A stretch of DNA of 64,000 nt from Amycolatopsis rubida. GTDB taxonomy: Bacteria; Actinomycetota; Actinomycetes; Mycobacteriales; Pseudonocardiaceae. Location: contig NZ_FOWC01000003.1 of the NCBI RefSeq assembly GCF_900115345.1, forward strand, positions 496,001 through 560,000, written 5' to 3'. Below the pieces are notes generated by a model. That model was not told the DNA's origin. It ran no database searches and saw only the letters and a program-made list of their open reading frames with translations. A program made the position numbers and the translations under genes. Of this stretch, positions 1 to 8,134 are shown in pieces (the stretch's first letter is position 1; each line of letters opens with the position of its first letter).

Positions 1-527
1 GCCCGGAAATCATCCTCCTGTGCGACCTTTCCGGTTCGGTGGCGGGTTTCGCGAACTTCACGATGCTGCTGGTGCAGGCGTTGCGGGACCAGTTCAGCAA
101 GATCCGCGTCTTCGGTTTCGTCGACAGCACCGACGAGGTGACCCACCTCGTGGACACCGGCGCTGCCGATCCCGAACAGCTGGGCGCGCGCATGCTCAGC
201 GAAGCCGCGGTAGTCCGCTGGGACGGCCACAGCGATTACGGCCGCGCGCTAGGACAATTCACTTCGCACTGGCTCGACGCGGTGGGCCCGCGTACGTCGG
301 TCCTCATCCTGGGCGACGCCCGAACGAACGGCGGCGACCCGAATCTCGGGGCCGTCCGCGCGATCCGCTCCCGCGCCCGGCATGTCCACTGGCTGAACCC
401 CGAACGCCGATCCCTGTGGGGCACCGGCGATTCGGCCGCGCCGGACTACGCGGAACTGGTGGAGATGCACGAATGCCGCAACGCGCAGCAGCTGGGCGTG
501 CTCGTCACGCGCCTTCTGCCGACCTGA
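1..527 (+). CDS. VWA (CoxE-like) domain protein, 5' truncated by window edge
   Basis: The reading frame is open from base 3, so the gene begins before the window; 174 C-terminal residues are visible. They begin at a von Willebrand factor A metal-ion (MIDAS) motif, C-D-L-S-G-S (DxSxS), followed by alternating hydrophobic strands and helices typical of a VWA fold and a second acidic strand (LILGDART). Proteins of this type in actinomycetes are CoxE-like VWA proteins, usually paired with a MoxR-type AAA ATPase just upstream and thought to help metal or cofactor insertion. That partner would lie outside the window. The 3' end overlaps the convergent adenosine deaminase gene by 23 bases. The VWA assignment is firm; the CoxE subfamily is an inference from length and family resemblance. 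Confidence 0.75.
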   Translation, partial: PEIILLCDLSGSVAGFANFTMLLVQALRDQFSKIRVFGFVDSTDEVTHLVDTGAADPEQLGARMLSEAAVVRWDGHSDYGRALGQFTSHWLDAVGPRTSVLILGDARTNGGDPNLGAVRAIRSRARHVHWLNPERRSLWGTGDSAAPDYAELVEMHECRNAQQLGVLVTRLLPT

Positions 528-1488
528 GCCAGTCGTCAATCTCCTTGCGCAGCAACGCTTTGGTCTCTTCCGGCGCGAACGATGCCTCCACCGCGTTGCC
601 GGCCAGCTGAGCCAGTGTCGCGTCGCCGTAACCGAAGACTTCCCTCGCCCGAGTGAATTCGCCGGTGATCGTGGTACCCGTGACGTCCGGGACATCCGTG
701 TTGAGCGTGACTCGGAGCCCCGCCTCGATCAACCGGGGGAGCGGGTGCTCCGGAAGCGTCGGCACCAATCCGAGCGCGACGTTCGACGAAGGACACACCT
801 CAAGCGCGATCCCGGTTTCCGCTGCCTGAGCGGTCAACTCCGGGTCGTCCACGATGCGGATCCCGTGCCCGATACGCTCAGCACCACCGATCTCGATCGC
901 CTCGCGGACGCTGTCCGGCCCGGCGTCCTCACCAGCGTGGTGAACGAGGTGCACGCCCGCCTCCCGTGCCCGGGCGAACACCTCCCGGAACGGAGCGAGC
1001 GAGTGCCTTTCCTCGCCAGCCATCCCGATCGCGATGATCTCCTCGTGCCGCTTGGCCAGTTCGAGGGTTTTCATCGCCCGCTCGACCGACCGCCGCCGCG
1101 AGTGATCGAGAATCAACCGCCATCGCAGCCCATGCTCCTCCCCGCCTTCCGACAGTCCTTTGAGGACCGCGTTGAGCGGCAGTCCAAGATCCCCGAGCCG
1201 TTCCCCGTGCGCGGCGGCGGTGAACGTGACCTCGACGTATCGAGTCCCCTGCGCGGCTTCGTCCGCACAGAACTCGCGCGCGATCCGCTCGAAGTCCGCG
1301 GCCTCGCGCAAACACGACCGAGTGAGACTGTTGCGATCGGCAAACGCCCGAAACCCGGTGAACACGGCAGGTTTGCCCGGCACCCGGACTCCGTGGAGGG
1401 CCGCGAGCTCCTTGAGCGTGCCAGGGCGGACAGTGCTCTCAAGATGGACGTGGAGATGCACCTTGGGAAGGGCCGAAAGATCGCGCAC
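505..1488 (-). CDS. add: adenosine deaminase family protein
   Basis: This 327-residue protein is a metal-dependent amidohydrolase of the adenosine/adenine deaminase family, which hydrolyses the 6-amino group of adenosine (or adenine) in purine salvage. Visible signatures are the N-terminal zinc-binding HxH (KVHLHVHLE, His13 and His15), the HHAGED segment (zinc His and catalytic Glu region), the ERIGHGIRI strand, EVCPSSN, and the C-terminal TDVPDV with the zinc Asp. Length and motif order match the family. The ATG at 1488 gives a protein starting a few residues before the first strand, as usual. The gene is convergent with and overlaps the VWA gene. Adenosine versus adenine specificity cannot be told from the motifs; the HVHLE variant of HxHLD is seen in several actinobacterial paralogues. 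Confidence 0.88.
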   Translation of the reverse strand: MRDLSALPKVHLHVHLESTVRPGTLKELAALHGVRVPGKPAVFTGFRAFADRNSLTRSCLREAADFERIAREFCADEAAQGTRYVEVTFTAAAHGERLGDLGLPLNAVLKGLSEGGEEHGLRWRLILDHSRRRSVERAMKTLELAKRHEEIIAIGMAGEERHSLAPFREVFARAREAGVHLVHHAGEDAGPDSVREAIEIGGAERIGHGIRIVDDPELTAQAAETGIALEVCPSSNVALGLVPTLPEHPLPRLIEAGLRVTLNTDVPDVTGTTITGEFTRAREVFGYGDATLAQLAGNAVEASFAPEETKALLRKEIDDWLRSAEGA

Positions 1489-1609
1489 GCGTCGGATGAT
1501 GCCCGCTCCGTGCGTCCCCTGTCATCCAAGTTTCGTCGCCGGGAACTAGCGGCGGCTTGACGGCGTTGGGGGAGTGACGGAGGTTTCCGCAGGGGAAAGG
1601 CTGTGTGCG

Positions 1610-1813
1610 ATGGCTTTGCTGAAGAAACTCACCATGCTGGCCGGTGCCGCGGGCGCGGTGTCGTACGTGCGGAACAACCCGGAGAAGGTCAACGAGGCCG
1701 TGGGGAAGGCGGCGCGTTTCGTGGACGAGAAGACCAACGGTCGATACCACTCGCAGATCGCGGGAGCTGTCCGGAAGGTCTCGGACACTACCGGTCCTCG
1801 GACGGCTGAGTGA
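1610..1813 (+). CDS. small MT0933-type antitoxin-like protein
   Basis: A 67-residue protein starting MALLKKLTML with a short hydrophobic N-terminus (AGAAGAVSYVR), then an amphipathic, charged helical half (NPEKVNEAVGKAARFVDEKT). This pattern is that of the small actinobacterial family annotated as MT0933-like antitoxin (Rv0909 type). The ATG at 1610 was chosen because an AGGGGAAAGG Shine-Dalgarno lies 9-18 bases upstream; the frame is open further up to a GTG at 1574 without a ribosome site. No adjacent gene looks like a cognate toxin, so an active toxin-antitoxin pair is not supported here. Function in the cell is unknown; it could equally be a small stress or envelope-associated protein. 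Confidence 0.65.
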   Translation: MALLKKLTMLAGAAGAVSYVRNNPEKVNEAVGKAARFVDEKTNGRYHSQIAGAVRKVSDTTGPRTAE

Positions 1814-2987
1814 GTCTTGGCTCCGGGGTCTGAGCGAGGTTTGACCCGATCCCGGAGGTCTGCTGAAGCGTAAGCGGCGGGTCCGCGGGTTGAGGTGTGC
1901 CCGGCGGGCAGGCTTGCCCCTCCGGACGGGGAGGCGACGCGACCGTCCGCAGCCCCGCCCAGGTGCCGACGAGCGGTCTGGGGCCTGTTGCCTTCGCGCG
2001 GGGTCTTGCTGGTCCGGTGCCTGCGTACGGCGTTCTGGCACGCTCGCGCATGCGAGACTGTTCCGGTGCCCGTCCAGGTGCCGCAGTGCGGCCTGGGTCT
2101 TGCTGCCTCGCGCGGGGGGTCTTGCTGGTCCGGTGGCTGCGTACGGCGTCCTGCTGTTCCGGTGCCCGCCCAGGTGCCGACGAGCGCCTGGATCCTGCTG
2201 CCTCGCGCGGGGTCTTGCTGGTCCGATGTCTGCGTACGTCGTTCTGGCACGCTCCGCATGCGAGACTGTTCCGGTGCCCGTCCAGGTGCCGCAGCGCGGT
2301 CTGGGTCTTGCTGCCTCGCGCCGGGTCCTGCTGGCCCGGTGCCTGCGTCCTGCTGGCCCGCCGCCCCGCCCAGGCGCAGCGCGGTCTGGGTCCTGCTGCC
2401 TCGCCGCTCGCGCCCTGCTGCTTGACGGGTACTGCTCGGTCTCGCCGCCGGGTCCGTCCTCGGCCTGCTGACGCTGCGGGCTGGAGCGTGCTGCGCTTCA
2501 GCCCAGGCCGGGCGGATCCGCGGGCCAGGCTTCGCCCGCGGAGCACCCTGTGCTCAGCGGGCGGCAGTTTCGGCGCGTACTGGCTGATCACCTCCGGCGG
2601 CATCGGGGCCGTGCGGGTTCTGCGGCCTCTCGATCGGTCTTCCTAGCCCCCGGGCCGTCGTGCTTCGCCTGCCGTCGAGGCGCTGCCCAGCCCGACTCCC
2701 AGCTCCGCGATTCCTGACCGGTCGTTCTCCCGAGCCGTCGTGGTGCTTGCCGAGCCTGGCCAGTCCTTCTGCGCGGTCTGGCTTGTGGTTTTGCCGGGTC
2801 TGGCTGGTTGTCCCGGCTCGCTTGCAGCTCTGCCGAGTCTCGCTGGTCTTCCGCCGAGCTAAGCCAGCCGCTCTGCCGTGAATCCGGCCGTCGGCGCCAA
2901 ACCAAGGCACGCCGCTCCGCGAGGTCTCCAACTACCGCGCGCGACCCAGCCCGGCCAGCGTCCCCGCCCGCCGGCTCCAGCCAGCCC
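1814..2987. other. gene-free interval dominated by degenerate repeats
   Basis: About 1.17 kb separates the small antitoxin-like gene from recQ. Frames are open on both strands but translate into low-complexity Arg/Pro/Gly/Ser/Cys-rich peptides without any recognisable fold, as expected for G+C-rich repeated DNA. The block 1961-2459 is listed separately as a tandem repeat. The remainder (2460-2987) holds further short runs related to CCGAGCCT/GCCGAGTC and no credible start site or ribosome binding site. I see no gene here. Confidence 0.6.
1961..2459. repeat. degenerate tandem repeat, five units of about 88-115 bp
   Basis: Five head-to-tail units begin at 1961, 2076, 2172, 2284 and 2372, each opening with AGGTGCCG(AC/CA)G or a close variant (AGGCGCAG in the last), then C(G/C)GTCTGGGTCTTGCTG-like and CCTCGCGCGGGGTC segments and, in units 1-4, a TGCGTAC or TGCGTCC segment. 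Unit lengths are roughly 115, 96, 112, 88 and about 88 bases; units 1 and 3 are the longer type carrying GTTCTGGCACGCTC and GCATGCGAGACTGTTCC, and units 2 and 4 lack it, so the array alternates long and short forms. No spacers, open reading frame or transposase accompany it. Confidence 0.75.
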
Positions 2988-4832
2988 TCACTCCTCGGCC
3001 AGCACCGCCAGCACACCCTCCCCGTACTTGGCCAGCTTGCTCTCGCCGACCCCGCTCACCGTGCCCAGCGTGTCGAGCGTCGTCGGCATCATCGCGGCGA
3101 TCTGGCGCAGCGTGGCATCGTGGAAGATCACGTAAGCCGGGACACCCTGTTCCTTCGCCGTAGCCCCGCGCCAGGCACGCAGGCGCTCGAACACCGGTGC
3201 CGCTTCCGCGGGCATGTCGATCGGAGCGGCCGGCGTGCGGCGGGACGTTCGCGGGGCACGCGCCGGGCGTTCCGGTTCGCGGCGCAGCTGCACTTCGTGG
3301 GAACCGTTCAGCACCGCGGTCGAACCTTCGGTCAGCACCAGCGATCCGTAATCCCCTTCGACCGCGAGCAGGTTGCGTGCCAGCAATTGCCGCACCACAG
3401 CGCGCCACTCCGGTTCGCGCAGTTCGGTGCCGATGCCGAAGACCTTCAGCGTGTCGTGCTGGAACTGGGTGACTTTCGGCGTCGTCTTGCCCAGCAGGAT
3501 GTCGATGATCTGGCCGGCGCCGAACTTCTGCCGCCGTTCGTTGCGCAGACGGACCACTGTGGACAGTAGTTTCTGTGCGGGAATGGTGCCGTCCCAGCGT
3601 TCCGGCGGGGCCAGGCAGGTGTCGCAGTTCCCGCACGGCTGGCCGGACTGCCCGAAGTACGCGAGGATCTGCGTGCGCCGGCATTCGACCGTCTCGCACA
3701 GCGCCAGCATCGCGTTCAGGTGCTGGGCTTGCAGGCGACGATGCATCTCGTCGCCCTCGGACTTGTCGATCATTTTGCGTTGCTGCATCACGTCTTGCAG
3801 CCCGTACGCGAGCCAGGCGGTCGACGGCTGCCCGTCGCGGCCCGCGCGGCCGGTTTCCTGGTAATAGCCTTCCACGGACTTCGGCAGGTCGAGGTGGGCG
3901 ACAAACCGGACGTCCGGTTTGTCGATGCCCATGCCGAACGCGATCGTGGCGACCACGACGAGCCCGTCCTCGCGCAGGAACCTCGCCTGGTTCGCGGCGC
4001 GGGTCGACTTGTCGAGCCCGGCGTGGTAGGGCAGCGCCGGGATTCCGTTCTGCGCCAGGAAATCCGCCGTCTTCTCGACCGACGCGCGGGACAGGCAGTA
4101 GACGATCCCGGCGTCGCCCGGGTGCTCGGTGCGCAGAAGGTCGAGCAACTGCTTCTGCGGCGAGTTCTTCGGCACGATCCGGTACTGGATGTTCGGCCGG
4201 TCGAAGCTCGCGACGAAATGCTTCGCGTTGTCCAGGCCGAGCCGCTGCGAGATTTCCTTGTGCGTGGCCTCGGTCGCGGTGGCGGTGAGCGCGATCCGGG
4301 GCACGTCCGGCCAGCGTTCGTGCAGCGACGACAGCATCAGGTAGTCGGGCCGGAAATCGTGGCCCCACTGGGAGACGCAGTGCGCCTCGTCGATCGCGAA
4401 CAGCGCGATCTTGCCGCGGTCGAGCAGCCGCACGGTGGATTCGACCGACAGCCGTTCCGGCGCGAGGTAGAGCAGGTCCAGTTCGCCCGCGACGAAGGCC
4501 TCCTCCACCTCCTGCCGCTGCGCGAAATCCTGGGTGGAGTTGAGGAATCCGGCGCGCACGCCGACGTTGCGCAGCGCGTCGACCTGGTCCTGCATCAGCG
4601 CGATGAGCGGCGAGATGACCACGCCGACGCCCGGCCGCACCAGCGACGGGATCTGGTAGCACAGCGATTTCCCGCCGCCGGTGGGCATGAGCACCAGCGC
4701 GTCGCCGCCGGAGATCACGTGCTCGACGATCTCCGCCTGGTCGCCGCGGAAGGCGTCGTAGCCGAAGACGCGCTGCAGAGTCTCGAGAGCGGGGGAACGG
4801 GTGGCCTGCTCGGCCAGATCGGGATGCGCCAC
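2988..4832 (-). CDS. recQ: ATP-dependent DNA helicase RecQ
   Basis: The 614-residue protein is a RecQ-family 3'-5' DNA helicase for recombination and replication-fork repair. Domains in order: helicase domain 1 with Q-motif (FGYDAFRGDQ), Walker A TGGGKS (Lys55) and DEAH box (AIDEAHC); helicase domain 2 with the RecQ-typical GFMGIDKPDVRFVAH-like and QETGRAGRDG motifs; a zinc-binding segment with four cysteines (CRRTQIL..C..CDTC) and winged helix; and a C-terminal HRDC domain ending in VLAEE. The GTG at 4832 (VAHPDLAEQ) is preferred over the upstream ATG at 4907, because the 25 upstream residues are Arg-rich and not conserved in the family. The gene is divergent from the DUF6314 gene. Confidence 0.93.
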   Translation of the reverse strand: MAHPDLAEQATRSPALETLQRVFGYDAFRGDQAEIVEHVISGGDALVLMPTGGGKSLCYQIPSLVRPGVGVVISPLIALMQDQVDALRNVGVRAGFLNSTQDFAQRQEVEEAFVAGELDLLYLAPERLSVESTVRLLDRGKIALFAIDEAHCVSQWGHDFRPDYLMLSSLHERWPDVPRIALTATATEATHKEISQRLGLDNAKHFVASFDRPNIQYRIVPKNSPQKQLLDLLRTEHPGDAGIVYCLSRASVEKTADFLAQNGIPALPYHAGLDKSTRAANQARFLREDGLVVVATIAFGMGIDKPDVRFVAHLDLPKSVEGYYQETGRAGRDGQPSTAWLAYGLQDVMQQRKMIDKSEGDEMHRRLQAQHLNAMLALCETVECRRTQILAYFGQSGQPCGNCDTCLAPPERWDGTIPAQKLLSTVVRLRNERRQKFGAGQIIDILLGKTTPKVTQFQHDTLKVFGIGTELREPEWRAVVRQLLARNLLAVEGDYGSLVLTEGSTAVLNGSHEVQLRREPERPARAPRTSRRTPAAPIDMPAEAAPVFERLRAWRGATAKEQGVPAYVIFHDATLRQIAAMMPTTLDTLGTVSGVGESKLAKYGEGVLAVLAEE

Positions 4833-5067
4833 GCGGCCGATTCTAGGGCGGCGGGCCGTCCGGGCGAGCCTGCCCCGCCGGGTTCGGCGCGAGAGTCCCC
4901 GTCGCACCGGCCGTTTTCGGGGCCTGCGACGGGCCCGGTCGCGCAGGGTGAACAGCGTGGCTACTGGTGAAACCCGGGATGACGGGTCCCTTCACGCCAC
5001 CCTCGTGACAGACGGTGCCGAGAGGCGGCAGTCCCGGTGCCGGTCGCCCGCCGTCTGGAGGCGCACA

Positions 5068-5511
5068 ATGGGATCCGTGGCTTTTCCGATCAATGACCTG
5101 ACCGGGTACTTCTCCGGCGAATGGCAGCTCGCGCGCGAAATCGTCGACGTCGACGGTGCGGCGATGGGCTCGGCGAGCGGCCGCGCGTCGTTCACCCCGG
5201 AAGACGGGGTACTCGTCTACCACGAGTCGGGAGAGCTGCAGCTCGGAGCGCATCGCGGGCCGTTTGTCCGGACTCTGCACTACCGTCCGGCCGGCGGCTC
5301 GCGCGCCGCGGTCCACTTCGACCATGGCGGGTTTTTCCACGACGTGGACCTGGCGACCGGGGAGTGGACGGCCGATCATCCGTGCGCCGCCGACTGGTAT
5401 CGCGGGGCGTACCGGGTGCTCGACGATCGCCGGTGGGAGCAGGAATGGGTGGTGACCGGACCGGCCAAGGACCACGTCATCACCAGCCGGTTCACCCGGG
5501 CGGACCCGTGA
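5068..5511 (+). CDS. DUF6314 family protein
   Basis: A 147-residue soluble protein, MGSVAFPINDLTGYFSGEWQLAREI, that fits the actinobacterial DUF6314 family: a small lipocalin/THAP4-like beta-barrel predicted from the N-terminal FSGEW motif, several amphipathic strands, the HFDHGGFFHDVDL segment and the C-terminal WYRGAYRVLDD and EWVVTGPAKDHVITSRF strands. The ATG at 5068 is preceded by a GGAG 12-15 bases upstream; the frame extends further upstream but without conservation. Biochemical role unknown; the barrel could bind a small hydrophobic ligand or haem-like cofactor, but no ligand residue is evident. It is transcribed away from recQ across a 235-base gap. Confidence 0.72.
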   Translation: MGSVAFPINDLTGYFSGEWQLAREIVDVDGAAMGSASGRASFTPEDGVLVYHESGELQLGAHRGPFVRTLHYRPAGGSRAAVHFDHGGFFHDVDLATGEWTADHPCAADWYRGAYRVLDDRRWEQEWVVTGPAKDHVITSRFTRADP

Positions 5512-5588
5512 TCTTCCCGGCTCGGCGCATGATTTCGCGCTGCTGAGCTCAGGATCCGGCGGATAGCGAAGCGAACGTCCCGGGTGGA

Positions 5589-5738
5589 CTACTTGCGCCG
5601 GTTGCGCAGGATCACCAGCAGAACCGTGATCGCCGAAACCGCGCAGGCGGCGGTGATCACCATCCCCGCCCAGGCGGGAATCGCGATACCGGCGATGTTG
5701 TCGAAGCCGGACAGGGCGCGGGGCGCGGTGATCGCCAC
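5589..5738 (-). CDS. small single-pass membrane protein
   Basis: A 49-residue ORF from GTG 5738, with GGAGGG immediately upstream. The product (VAITAPRALSG...) has one strong transmembrane helix (roughly residues 21-43, WAGMVITAACAVSAITVLLVI) and ends in a basic RNRRK tail, giving an N-out/C-in orientation by the positive-inside rule. No family is recognised. It is convergent with the DUF6314 gene and stands alone. Short single-helix proteins of this sort are often missed; the good ribosome site and clean topology argue it is real. Function unknown. Confidence 0.5.
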   Translation of the reverse strand: MAITAPRALSGFDNIAGIAIPAWAGMVITAACAVSAITVLLVILRNRRK

Positions 5739-5986
5739 AGGGCCCTCCGTTCGCGTCGTCGGCGTGCAGATCGCTTTCGCGCTGGATTTTACCCGACGTC
5801 GGCCGCCCCTGTCAGGTCCGAAGTGGACAGTTGCGGTCACCGCTGGTAGTCATCGGATTTCCCGTGTCGAAGCGGTTCGAACCGGCGCGAACGGACCCCT
5901 CGTGCCGCTCGAGTCACAGTGCTGGGCACAAGCGGATCTTCGGGGCATGATCGAGGCAAGCGCACGACGACGGAGAGGAGCGCGAG

Positions 5987-6493
5987 ATGAATGTGGCCGA
6001 TCTGCTCGTGGACGGATTCGGCCGGGTGCGGGAAGCGGTGCACCAGGCAGTCGACGGGCTGACCGCGGAGCAACTGGCGGCGCGACCCGGCCCGGAGGCC
6101 AACTCGATCGGCTGGCTGGTCTGGCATGTGGCGAGGGTGCAGGACGACCATGTCGCGGACGTCGCGGGCACCGACCAGTTCTGGACGGCACAGGACTGGC
6201 GCGAGAAATTCGACCTGCCGTTCCCGGCCGGCGATATCGGTTACGGGCACAGCAGCGACGACGTGGCCAAGGTGCAACCGCAGTCGCCGGGCTTGCTCAC
6301 CGGCTACTACGACGCCGTGCACGAGCACACGGTGTCCTGGGTGACCAGCCTCAACGGGGCGGCCCTGGACCGCGTGGTCGACGAAGGCTGGAACCCGCCG
6401 GTGACGCTTGGAGTCCGGCTGGTCAGCGTGCTGTCCGACGACCTTCAGCACGCCGGACAGGCCGCCTACGTGAGGGGGTTGCTGCTGGGATGA
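5987..6493 (+). CDS. DinB/DUF664-family protein (mycothiol-transferase-like)
   Basis: This 168-residue protein has the four-helix DinB fold used in Actinobacteria by mycothiol-dependent transferases and related thiol-metal enzymes. Three histidines in the usual metal-ligand arrangement are visible: His47 in WHVAR, His55 in DDHVAD and His155 in DDLQHAGQAAYVRG. The strong AGGAGCGCGAG ribosome site upstream fixes the ATG at 5987. Family members couple mycothiol to electrophiles or act as detoxification hydrolases; the substrate cannot be told from sequence. Immediately downstream is a repeat block rather than an operon partner. Confidence 0.82.
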   Translation: MNVADLLVDGFGRVREAVHQAVDGLTAEQLAARPGPEANSIGWLVWHVARVQDDHVADVAGTDQFWTAQDWREKFDLPFPAGDIGYGHSSDDVAKVQPQSPGLLTGYYDAVHEHTVSWVTSLNGAALDRVVDEGWNPPVTLGVRLVSVLSDDLQHAGQAAYVRGLLLG

Positions 6494-7013
6494 CCCGAAC
6501 CGGAGCGACCGACGCGCCGGGCGAGTGACCGGGCCTGCTTGCGCGGCAGCGGGCCAAGGAGGGCGGCGATGCCTGCTGGCCAACACGCGGTGCGGGCGTG
6601 TGGTGAGAGCTGGGCTGGTGGCTGACGCGGGCATGGTGCGAGTCCGCGGCGAGAGCGGAGCGGAGGAGAGGGCGCGGCGAGAACGGGACTGGTGGTTGAC
6701 GGGACTGGTGGTTGACGAGAGGACGGTGAGGGTGTGCGGTGAGAGTTAGGTTGCTGGCCAACGCGCAGTGAGAGCGTGCGGCGAAGGCTGGGCTGGTGGC
6801 TGACTCGGGCGTGGTGAGAGTGCTTGGTGAGTGCTGGGCTGGTGGCTGACTCGGGCATGGTGAGAGTGCGCGGTGAATGCTGGGCTGGCCGAAGCGGGCG
6901 CAGCCTCGCGGGGCGCAGTTTCGTCTGGAGCAGCGCGGCCGCAGTTCCGCGCGGAAGGGTCCTCGGTGCCGGCGGCCGCTCGGTCTCGGAGAAATCTCGG
7001 CTGCCGAGCGGTC
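6494..7013. other. gene-free interval with tandem repeats
   Basis: About 520 bases between the DinB-family gene and the soxR stop codon. It holds the 46-bp repeat block (separate entry) and, from 6900 to 7013, a G+C-rich stretch with no ribosome site or conserved frame. Frames that stay open translate to Gly/Arg/Val-rich peptides and are rejected as genes. Confidence 0.6.
6609..6890. repeat. 46-bp tandem repeat block (minisatellite-like)
   Basis: Two complete near-identical 46-bp units begin with GCTGGGCTGGTGGCTGAC at 6787 and 6833 and a third partial copy starts at 6879. A diverged unit lies at 6609, and between them are shorter derivatives (GGGACTGGTGGTTGACG repeated twice around 6685-6715, and TGCTGGCCAACGCG copies near 6575 and 6750). 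The exact 46-base spacing of the last three starts is what identifies the array; older copies have decayed. No spacer structure or coding function is visible. Confidence 0.7.
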
Positions 7014-7481
7014 TCACTCGAAACCGGTTCCCCGATGGTCCGGCAGTCGTCGTGGGCCGGGGCCGTCTTGGCCTAGGCGGTCTTCCGGGTTGGCCAGGCG
7101 GCATTTGGCCAGGGACATGCAGCCGCAGCCGATGCAGTCGTTCAGCTGGTCCCGGAGTTGTTCCAGCTGGCGGATGCGCTGGTCGAGGTCGGAGCGCCAG
7201 CAGGACGAGATGCGGGACCAGTCGGCGCGGGTCGGGGTGCGGTCGTCCGGGAGGAGGGCCAGCACGTCGCGGATCTGCGCCAGCGGCATGCCCACCCGCT
7301 GCGACATGCGGATGAACGTGACCCGCCGCAGGGTGTCGCGGCGGTAGCGGCGCTGGTTGCCCGCGGTGCGCCTGCTGCGGATCAGGTTCTCGTCCTCGTA
7401 GAACCGGAGGGCCGACGCGGGTACGCCGCTGCGGTGGGAGAGTTCGCCCACGGTCAGTTCCGGCAGCTCCGTTTTCGTCAT
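7014..7481 (-). CDS. soxR: redox-sensing MerR-family regulator SoxR
   Basis: A 155-residue MerR-type regulator. The N-terminal winged helix (ELTVGELSHRSGVPASALRFYEDENLI) is followed by a dimerisation helix and the diagnostic SoxR iron-sulfur motif C-IG-C-G-C-MSLAK-C (CxxCxCx5C), which binds a [2Fe-2S] cluster sensing redox-cycling compounds. Length is normal. The gene is divergent from an NAD(P)H-dependent FMN reductase, a known type of SoxR target in streptomycetes, and the intergenic region carries a matching dyad. In actinomycetes SoxR answers endogenous redox-active metabolites and quinones rather than driving a SoxS cascade; no soxS is seen here. Confidence 0.95.
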   Translation of the reverse strand: MTKTELPELTVGELSHRSGVPASALRFYEDENLIRSRRTAGNQRRYRRDTLRRVTFIRMSQRVGMPLAQIRDVLALLPDDRTPTRADWSRISSCWRSDLDQRIRQLEQLRDQLNDCIGCGCMSLAKCRLANPEDRLGQDGPGPRRLPDHRGTGFE

Positions 7482-7495
7482 GCCCTCAGCATAGC

Positions 7496-7526
7496 TTGAC
7501 TTAAAGGGAGCTTGAAGTTCGAGACT
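7496..7526 (+). promoter_or_regulatory. SoxR box in a MerR-type 19-bp-spaced promoter
   Basis: An imperfect dyad ACTTAAAG-GGAG-CTTGAAGT spans 7499-7518, one mismatch between arms; its core CTTnAAG-N4-CTTGAAG resembles the SoxR box CCTCAAG-N4-CTTGAGG. It lies between TTGACT (7496-7501) and a weak -10 GAGACT (7521-7526), giving the 19-bp spacer that MerR-family activators untwist. On the other strand TTCAAG and TATGCT, 17 bp apart, could form the soxR promoter with a nearly leaderless transcript. Confidence 0.7.
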
Positions 7527-7573
7527 CCTTCCGGAGGCGGGAAACCTGTTCCGCCCCGGGAAAGGAGAAAAAC

Positions 7574-8134
7574 GTGTCCGAAGCTCCCGTCCGGCTCGCT
7601 GTGCTCGTCGGCAGCGCCAGGGAAGGGCGGTTCGCCCCCACGGTCGTGCGCTGGTTCTCCCGCCAGGCCGACCGGCACGGCGGGTTCGCGGTCGATGTCC
7701 TCGACGTCGCCGAGATCTCGCTGCCGCTCGCGATGAACGGCGAGGGGGCCGCGCCCGTCGCTGCCCGGCTCGCGGCGGCGGGCGCGTTCGTCGTGGTCAC
7801 GCCGGAGTACAACCACAGCTACCCGGCCGCGCTCAAGAACGTCCTCGACTGGTTCCGCGGCGAATGGCACGCGAAACCGGTCGCTTTCGTGTCCTACGGC
7901 GGGATTTCCGGCGGGCTGCGCGCTGTCGAACACCTCCGTCCGGTCTTCGCCGAGCTGCACGCGGTCACCATCCGCGAAACCGTGAGCTTCCACGGGGTGC
8001 ACGGCCGCTTCGGGGAGGACGGCGAACCGCTCGACCCTGCCGCCGAGACCGCGGCGAATGCGTTGCTCGACCAGCTCGAATGGTGGGCCCGTGCGTTGCA
8101 GGACGCTCGGTTGGTGCGGGCTTATCCGGCATAA
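7574..8134 (+). CDS. NAD(P)H-dependent FMN reductase / quinone reductase
   Basis: The 186-residue flavodoxin-like protein has the phosphate-binding GSAREGR loop after the first strand, the signature TPEYNHSYPAALKN that contacts FMN, and SYGGISGGLRAVEHLR near the third flavin loop. This is the NADPH_dep_FMN_red (SsuE/chromate reductase/azoreductase-like) family, which performs two-electron reduction of quinones, azo dyes or FMN. The GTG at 7574 follows AAAGGAG. Position opposite soxR across a SoxR-type box suggests induction by redox-cycling agents and a protective role, as for the FMN reductase of the Streptomyces SoxR regulon. Confidence 0.88.
   Translation: MSEAPVRLAVLVGSAREGRFAPTVVRWFSRQADRHGGFAVDVLDVAEISLPLAMNGEGAAPVAARLAAAGAFVVVTPEYNHSYPAALKNVLDWFRGEWHAKPVAFVSYGGISGGLRAVEHLRPVFAELHAVTIRETVSFHGVHGRFGEDGEPLDPAAETAANALLDQLEWWARALQDARLVRAYPA

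Noticed and set aside
745..1560. Plus-strand ORF opposite adenosine deaminase
   Set aside because: Shadow of the deaminase frame with Arg/Pro-rich composition and no homology.
1610..1813. Active toxin-antitoxin module
   Set aside because: No toxin gene is adjacent; only the antitoxin-like family resemblance exists.
1890..2471. Cys-rich plus-strand ORFs in the 2.0-2.5 kb repeat block
   Set aside because: The peptides simply translate the repeat in all frames, and no start has a ribosome site.
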